Of a stretch of DNA of 64,000 bases, positions 47,901 through 56,900 are shown piece after piece. The first letter of the stretch is position 1. Each line of letters starts with the position of its first letter. The notes beneath the pieces are model-generated. The model was not told the DNA's origin, made no database searches, and worked only from the letters and a program-made list of their open reading frames with translations. The stretch covers positions 1,468,954-1,532,953 of the forward strand of contig RPFO01000670.1 in NCBI GenBank assembly GCA_009746045.1, in the 5' to 3' direction. The DNA is from Mesostigma viride (taxonomy: Eukaryota; Streptophyta; Mesostigmatophyceae; Mesostigmatales; Mesostigmataceae). A program made the position numbers and the translations under genes.

Positions 47901-50900
47901 TTACAGCTTGATAGCGTTTATGCCAGTTAGTTTTTATCATGTTTGCACTGGTTGATGGTGTTCGTAACAGTGTTTATACCAACGTCTGGCCTCATCATGC
48001 TTGTACCAGTGTCTCTGCTAGTGGTTTATACCCTTGCTTATGCTCACATGTCAGCCGCACATTCTGCCACCTCAGCAGGGAGCCAACTCTGATGGCAGAG
48101 TGGGTTCCTGGCCCATAGAGACCGCGTCTGCGATGGGCTTTGGGCGCGAGGCATGTGGTTGCCGTGTGGCAACGCATACGCCGCGGCGATGCTTGCTTGC
48201 TAGTGTGGAGGCATCTGCTTGTTTAATGTTTGAAAAGCTCGATAAAACAAATGTTAAAAACCAACAAAGTCAAAAATCAAGGTAAACCTAAGAAAGTGTC
48301 GTTGTCATGCACCCGGTCGAGCCTACCACGAGGCATGCTCGGTCTTCCCTGCCCCAGTTGGTTTGCTGGCTGCTGTTATCGCGGTTGGGACGCGTATCTC
48401 TAGCTCGTGCATTCGGCGACGAGCGGCTAGTGGGGGTGAATAGGCAGACTGGAATTGTACTTGCCTTCTAATCTGTTGGCACTAACCCGCTGTGAGGTGG
48501 GCAAATTCATGTAACCTGCTGGCAAGAAGGAAGGGAGAATGGGGGGGGGGGGGGGGGGGGAGGATGCGAGGGGCAGCAGGAGATCACCGGAGTGGAAAGG
48601 ACGTGCGTTGGGCAGTATTTAACTCCGTGCATGCAAGAGGTCACGTGCTTATTAATTAATACAAGAGGTATGCTTACGGCACCCCTATCTATGGAATAAG
48701 GCCGGGTCCGAGAGGACCCCTTGTCCCAAGTTGCTCCCAGTCTCCCACGTGCGGGCCATCCCATCGCGAGTGGACATTCCTGTGCTTCCTGCTGCTTGGC
48801 CACCGTTACCCGAAAGGTGTGCCCAGAATATATTCCACTAGTATCGTATCTAGGCTTGGCTATCTCCTCTACAGCTGGCCAGCTGCTCGGGCCGTCGTTA
48901 CCAGCTGACCATTTCACCTGTGTGTGCTGCATGTACAGGTGGGTGGCGAAAAGGAGGCGCTGGACCGGGCCATGCCGCTGCTGCTGTCCATGGGCCTCAA
49001 AGTGGTGCACTGCGGGGGCCACGGCAACGGCCAGGTATGAGCTGGTGTGCCGCATATCTCGCCCAGCCGTGGAGCTCGAAGCCCGGAGATGTCAAACATT
49101 CCAAGGGGAGGTGCTGATGGAAATGTGACGTCTTACGTACTGTGCTGAAAGTGGAGTGGGCCACACATGCTGATCACTTACATGCTAGTTAATCATGCAT
49201 CGCTAACCATCCTGTTGCAAAGGGGTGTGTTAAGGTCCCTCGCGCTCTCTTGTGGACGCGATCTATCATAAATACAACAAAATCCTTTTGGTTATTGCTC
49301 TGTCATTTTTCCCATCATTTTTTCTATCCTGTGGTAGCCCACCCTCGTGCCTCACCCATCCTCCATTCCCTGCCCCCCCCCCCCGGCCCCCCTCCCGCCC
49401 CCCCTCCAGGTGGCCAAGATCTGCAACAACTTGGTGCTGGGCATATCCATGGCCGCCACGTGTGAGGGGATCACCCTGGGGCAGCAGCTGGGCATGTCAC
49501 CCAACCTGTTGGCCTCCATCTTCAGCACATCATCTGCCCAGTGTTGGAGCAAGTGAGTCATTGTGGGTGTGGGCCCGCAATAGTCAAGTCTAGTGCGACC
49601 GCCAAGCTAATTAGAGTGCGATTGCCAAGCTAATTAGAGTGCGATTGCCAAGCTAATTAGAGTGCGATTGCCAAGCTAATTAGAGTGCGATTGCCAAGCT
49701 AATTAGAGTGCGATTGCCAAGCTAATTAGAGTGCGATTGCCAAGCTAATTAAAGTGCGATTGCCAAGCTAATTAGAGTGCGATTGCCAAGCTAATTAGAG
49801 TGCGATTGCCAAGCTAATTAGAGTGCGATTGCCAAGCTAATTAGAGTGCGATTGCCAAGCTAATTAGAGTGCGATTGCCAAGCTAATTAGAGTGCGATTG
49901 CCAAGCTAATTAGAGTGCGATTGCCAAGCTAATTAGAGTGCGATTGCCAAGCTAATTAGAGTGCGATTGCCAAGCTAATTAGAGTGCGATTGCCAAGCTA
50001 ATTAGAGTGCGATTGCCAAGCTAATTAGAGTGCGATTGCCAAGCTATTCTTCACCGCCTTGAAGAAGTGCCGATGGTGTGGAGCATGACAAGGTGGCTGT
50101 ATGGATGGTTGAATGTCTCGTTGACATACAATCACACTCATTGATACACACTTGCATGTCCTTTGTTTGATGCAGCCTGTTGTCGCTGTTTATTTTTGCC
50201 CTACACGTGCCCGTGATGCCGTCGGTTCCCAGCGACAAGTACAACCCCTGCCCAGGGGTCATGCAGGGTATCCCATCCTCCAGGGACTACGAAGGAGGGT
50301 TTGCCAGCCACATGATGGTATGTTGCGTGTGTCAGATCGAGGGATGCCACCTATAGCGAATAGCATGTAAGCGGGGTTTAGTGCATCAAGTTCCTTACGC
50401 CGTTGTTGAATATCGTGTGTCATTAAGTACCATATATTCGTATCCCGCAGTCGGTGTCTCCTTCCCACGATACTATATCCCATGATCTCTTGTACAAGGA
50501 TAATGCCGTGCCATCTGCCGTCCGTGTCTCCTTCCCACGATACTATATCCCATGATCTCTTGCACAAGGATAATGCCGTGCCATCTGCCATCCGTGTCTC
50601 CTTCCCACGATACTATATCCCATGATCTCTTGTACAAGGATAACGCCGTGCCATCTGCCGTCCGTGTCTCCTTCCCACGATACTATATCCCATGATCTCT
50701 TGTACAAGGATAATGCCGTGCCATCTGCCGTCCGTGTCTCCTTCCCACGATACTATATCCCATGATCTCTTGCACAAGGATAACGCCGTGCCATCTGCCG
50801 TCCGTGTCTCCTTCCCACGATACTATATCCCATGATCTCTTGCACAAGGATAATGCCGTGCCATCTGCCGTCCGTGTCTCCTTCCCACGATACTATATCC

Positions 50901-53900
50901 CATGATCTCTTGCACAAGGATAATGCCGTGCCATCTGCCGTCCGTGTCTCCTTCCCACGATACTATATCCCATGATCTCTTGCACAAGGATAACGCCGTG
51001 CCATCTGCCATCCGTGTCTCCTTCCCACGATACTATATCCCATGATCTCTTGCACAAGGATAATGCCGTGCCATCTGCCATCCGTGTCTCCTTCCCACGA
51101 TACTATATCCCATGATCTCTTGCACAAGGATAATGCCGTGCCATCTGCCATCCGTGTCTCCTTCCCACGATACTATATCCCATGATCTCTTGCACAAGGA
51201 TAACGCCGTGCCATCTGCCGTCCGTGTCTCCTTCCCACGATACTATATCCCATGATCTCTTGTACAAGGATAATGCCGTGCCATCTGCCGTCCGTGTCTC
51301 CTTCCCACGATACTATATCCCATGATCTCTTGCACAAGGATAATGCCGTGCCATCTGCCATCCGTGTCTCCTTCCCACGATACTATATCCCATGATCTCT
51401 TGCACAAGGATAATGCCGCGCCATCTGCCATCCGTGTCTCCTTCCCACGATACTATATCCCATGATCTCTTGCACAAGGATAATGCCGCGCCATCTGCCG
51501 TCCGTGTCTCCTTCCCCTGATACTATATCCCATGACCTCTTGTACAAGGATAATGCCGTGCCATCTGCCAGGTACTCGTGGACTGTGCCCAAGGAGTGCC
51601 GCTGTGGCAAGTGGTCCATTTGGGTTTGTGGGGCGTGCAAGGTTGGGAAAATGAAAGCCGACCACTTTATAGGGGGGGTGCCTTGCAAAGGGTTCGTGCT
51701 CAGCCGTCAAGTGGGGCTTATCATTCTCAGGTTTGTAAGTGCCAGGTAGCCAGGGAGCCGGAAATGCATGGTCAGGCAGTGCCAGCCTGTGGCTCACGGC
51801 AAGGGATTAAGGGATATCAATATTGTCCAGGGATTAAGGGTTATCAACATACCTCTATTTGTTAATTGGTTACCTATTTTCAATAAGGACACAGCACACA
51901 TTGTCAGTGCTTTTAGTAACGGTACGCGTGCGTCAGCCGCTGACGCGTCAGTGTCTGACGCGTCCGACTTTTTCGTCCGCGCGTCAGGCAGCTGACGCGT
52001 AAATTTTGGGCTCTGCGTCAGTCGACTGACGCATAAATTTTGTCTGCACATCAGTCGTCTGACGCGTAAATTCAGGCAGCACGTCAGTACTTATGGGCAC
52101 CGAGTCTATGCGTCAGGCAGGGTCAATATATAGTGGGTACCTACTAATGTACAGAAGTCCACTGAAATGCTAACTTCGTACTGGATATCTACGAATTCAA
52201 GTTCACCAGTGCAGGTCTGTCGTTGATATGCTTCAAGATTCTAGGCCGTTATCATGCCCATGCCAGACCCGCCGGCCCTTAGCCTGCTTGGCGGCGAAAG
52301 TGACGAGAGTTCTAGACGAATGTAAAGTTGTAACCCAGGACGACTGGCAATGGTCGATGTCTCGATGATGGCAAAGGTTTTAGGAATAGGATTGATGAGC
52401 TGATTGATGAAGCGTTGCGAGGTTGCCTGATTTACAGATGGCTTTGAATCGAATTCAATTCCAGGTGTGTTTATTAACGCTGTAGATTTGTTTGCATAAG
52501 AAAGAATTCTGTCCATTACTAGATGCGTAGGGAAATTTCGGGCCGGGTCAGTAATATTGTATAAACATTTAACAACGTTAATGGTTTAGTCTGATAGTCA
52601 ACTAGCAAAGTTAGCGACCTGGGCGTTGGAAGTTTTTGGGTGAAGGGATGGCGCCGGAAGGAATACTGGGAAAAATCAAATCTGGGGGGATCGCAGCTTT
52701 TTTCATGCCGAAACAGGCCGCCGACACGGCCAAAGCGCCTGCGCCTGGTCCGCGTGCCATTGTTGGCGTAGGCCAGGCAGCCGACGCGAATGAAGCACTT
52801 CCAAGTGATGATGATGACCGCTTGGTACTTTAGTTCAGTGGCCCAAGCCTTCCTTAACAGGTTGTGTTATTTCCATACATCCCTAGGCTTAGGGGGAAAA
52901 TGTTCAAGTGAGGCCCAAGGCCCAAGCTTTCCTAGACCTATGTTGTTTTAATCCCAGCTCCTCAGCTAGGAAAAAGAAGTTCAAGTGAGGCCCAAGGTTT
53001 AAGGCCCAAGCCGTCCTAGACCTACGTTGTGTTACTGCCAGTTTCCTAGTAGCTAGGTTTGTAGCTTGTTCTAAGAGGAGAATAATCATTTTGCCATGCC
53101 ACTAGCTGGGTCATCGCTAGTGTTCACGAGCTCATCAATAAAGGTTTTTTAAAAAAAGTTTAATAAGTTTGATGTGTGTGTGCCGTTCTCGGCTGTGGCA
53201 ATGTGGATGTGTAGGACTTAGTATTGTGACAGTAAGTTCAGAAAAACAGTCGAAGTAGGTCATATTATTCTGAATTTTGTCTCATGGAACCCATTTCTCG
53301 CTGCTTTCACAAGTCAGAACTCAAAAGCTAGACATGTGCTCCAACCCTAATCTCAGGGATCGTTAGGCCCTGTAGCAACGAGTCAGCGATCCGACGCGCC
53401 GCCAACGGCGGCAAGTCAGCCGTCCGACGCGCCGCCAACGGCGGCAAGTCAGCCAGGCTGACGCGGACAAAAACCCTTACTAAAAGCACTGCACATTGTC
53501 GCTTTGATCATTGCGATGCTATGCTTCGCTGGTTTCATTTCTGTGAAGCGCAGCATCCTTGTGAGCATTTTGATTGGAATGGTCTCAGCTGCGCTGATTT
53601 GCCTGTCAGGTCTGGCCACTTCCACCCGAGCAGGATAAAATAGATGTTTGGCACACGCGTGGGGCCACCATACTAGTATTGCTGCATCCCTCCTGTTATT
53701 TTTCCTTCAGCAAAGAACACTCTCCCTTCCATAAGCTAGCTATGCCATGGCATAAGTTCATACTTCATACCTGCGACGTAATTGTGTGTGCCCCTTGGTC
53801 GGTGGATGTAGTGCTAAGAGGGAACTTTGGAAGATCTGTTTACACGGCATTCAATGGCACGACATCGCATGGTAATCAGCTAAATGGAATGCTAAACTGC

Positions 53901-56900
53901 AATGTGATTTGATGCATGAGTGTGTGCGTGATCGAAGGCTAGTATTTATATTAACCGTGGAACTCCAGGGTAACCAGACTCTGTATTAAAACAATGAGTG
54001 GAGCACATACAACAGGCAGGCCACATCCCGGCCGCCGATACTCATGGGAACACTTATTGCTTGTAAAAGGCTAGCCTTACCCCCAAAACATGCAGGAAGG
54101 TTGGGCGGGAAAAGAAAAGAGGCCGACCTAGATAGCTAGGTGGGTTTGTTTTTGTCTTTTTTGTGTGTCACGCAGCCTTGCCCGGGCGGCATTTTTTCGC
54201 CACGCAAATTTTCCGTCTGAATTAACAAATGACGCAATTTGGCGTTGTAATTGCCGACGGCCGTTACGTAAGGCTGCCAGGGCTATTAGGTATTGCGTGA
54301 GAAGAAGAATCTAGTCAATCACTAAGTCATTAACAAAGAAACCTAGACAGTGACAGGTCTACATCTCAACGTAGCTCCTGCCACCTGGCCAGAAAAAGCT
54401 GGCCAAATCTTGTGTCACTACCGATCCGGATCAGTCCGCACCGGCCTCAAAAGGTATGTCACGTGAACCCAATAACCTAGCTATAGCGGCTACCCTTCCA
54501 TCTCACTATAAAGAAACTATGCTCAGAGAACCACGATTCTATCAACCGTGGAACTCTAGGGGTAACCAGACTCTTTATTAAAACAATGAGTGGAGCACAT
54601 AGAAAAGGCAGGCTACATCCCGGTCGCCGATGCTCATGGGAACACTTATTGCTTGTCAAAGGCTCCCAAGCGTGCTTACCCGCGATGCAGTGGCAGAGGA
54701 TGGTTTCAGACATCACATCTTGTACCACCACCGACCGAATCTTGCCCTTAGAGGTCTTGGTAAACGTCAACAGCAGGGTGCCCCGCTGGGCCGGCCCAAG
54801 CCGAACGTCAGGCTGGAGGCGCACATGACCGACGCGGAGGTTCAGCGCCTCCAAGATTCGCAGATAATGGCGGAACACGATGACCACCAGCAGGCCCACA
54901 AGGCGCTGACCTTGCATGACCATTGTGCTAGCAATTGCAAACGCCGCCTCCCATGGAATGGGAGGAAGGGCACGGGGTGGCACAAGTGTTTTCCACCCAG
55001 CAAGGACGCCACCGGCCAAGTCCCACTGCCTCACCATGCCGGAATAATAAAGCTGTAACCCCATCAAACCATTGACACACGTCTGGTGGCTGTATCCCCG
55101 AAAGTGAGCCCAGGCAACATACGCACAAAATGTCTCTTCAAGGGTGTCAGCGCGTGACAATGACCTGTCCGCCCGGCCGCCAGCCTCCCACCAATGCAAA
55201 AGAGAATCAAGGCTACGACCGTAGGCCAGCAAGGTAGCCGGCTTTACTTTCCCCTCTAGCAATGGAAGGTAGCTAACAGTTGCAGGGGGCCCCGGGTTAG
55301 GATGGATGCCTTCCGCGGTCAGGTCGCGCACCCAGCCTGCCAAGAAAGTCGCCAGGATTGGCCGCGAGAAACGCCATCGGCGGGTTGAGGAGCACTCGGC
55401 GTCCACACCCACTGGGAACGACTCCCAGTGGCGAGGGTCAGCAGCGCGCACAAGCGGCGGCACTGCTTGTTGAGCTTGTAGGATGAGGACCGCCCCTTAG
55501 CCAAGCATCCCCACGCCGCGGCGGAATCCACCAACCTCACCACCCGCTTGCCTCGGTTTGCCAGGCTGCGCGCACTCCTCTCCAAGCCCTTCACTGTGTC
55601 CCGCACCTCCTTCTCCTTCGCTCCTGATGTGCATCCCCGGATCCCGCCAACGACTCCTGACCCCAACCGGCCGTTGCTGACTAGTGATTGCTTGTTGCGC
55701 CCGCGCTCAGCGGCCTAGGGCCAGCGTAGGCCACCTTGGTCTGTATGAGCAAAGTCGGGAAACCCCGCACCTCACGTGCCCGCGCCAGCTCCGTCACATC
55801 GCCCGGCTCCATTTTAGCGTAGACGACACCTTGCCCGTAGGTCGACGCGTCAGACACGACAACCTCACGTGCCAAAGGTGCGCTTCGGTCAACCCTTAGC
55901 ATGGGAGCCAAGGCCAGGGCACACTCTAACTCCTCCCGCACCCCGGCCCACAGCACCCGCGACCGCTGCCCCCACCCTTGCAGGCTGATGAATTTGAAAA
56001 ATTGCTGCCAGATGGAGAGGCAGCTGACTTCACATCTGCAGCCACAACCACCGCCCCAAGATGGCAGCCAGCCCCTCGGCCGTAGCTCGGCCACGAGTGA
56101 GTTTAGCCTACGTGTGGGCGATCACAAGGGTGAGCTGCTTGACCGTTGGTTCCAGCACACCGTTCCGTCGGTGCACCACCCCTAGGGCTTCTAGCTCGTC
56201 CCCTTCCAGGCTCCCATCTTAGTCTTCTCCTTAGACGGCACAAGGTTGTTAGGGAGGTAGCCTTCCTCAATAGCGCGCGTGATGAGCTGGTTCACCGCCT
56301 CGCAGGTCCGCCCGTTGCTGGCCACCAAGTCATCTATGGTGATGGACAGCATGGGGGCAGGGGGGTTTTCCAGGTCAATCTGAAGCTCCCCGGCGCGCTC
56401 CTCCTTGTACTCGATGGCCAAGCGCAGTGGCTGGCCACACTCGTCGCGCACCAAGGTGAGCTCACCTGCGCTTGAGAGGTAGTTGACCTGGCGCCTCGGA
56501 TCCAGGGCACCGGTCATGTAGAGCACCATCTCATGGATGGCCTCCCCCAGCGCCACCGCATGGGAATGTCCCATGGCCAGCACCTTGAGCACGGGCCACA
56601 CCTTCCGCCTGGGCCCTGCCAGACCTACGCTAGTCGACCACACACTAGGAAGCCCTTGGTAGTCCCACCACCACTCGGGCACCTCGATGGAGTAGTAGTA
56701 TGACACGAGGTCGCTCTTGGCGCAGTAGCACCAGCCTTGATGTAGACCTCCACGAGGATGCCCAGGTGGGGTAGCAGGATCTTGGGGGGTCCACCCACAG
56801 CAGGTTGCCCAGCTTCCTGTTGACGATGAACCGAAGCTCACCCACCCCCTTGGCCACTCCAAAGCAGCCATCCACCCACTTGGGCCGCCTCTCCCGGAAC

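Noticed and set aside
49590-51572. CRISPR-like arrays (23-bp and 70-bp regular repeats)
   Set aside because: Units are contiguous with no unique spacers, lie in introns of a eukaryotic gene, and vary at few sites; they are minisatellites.
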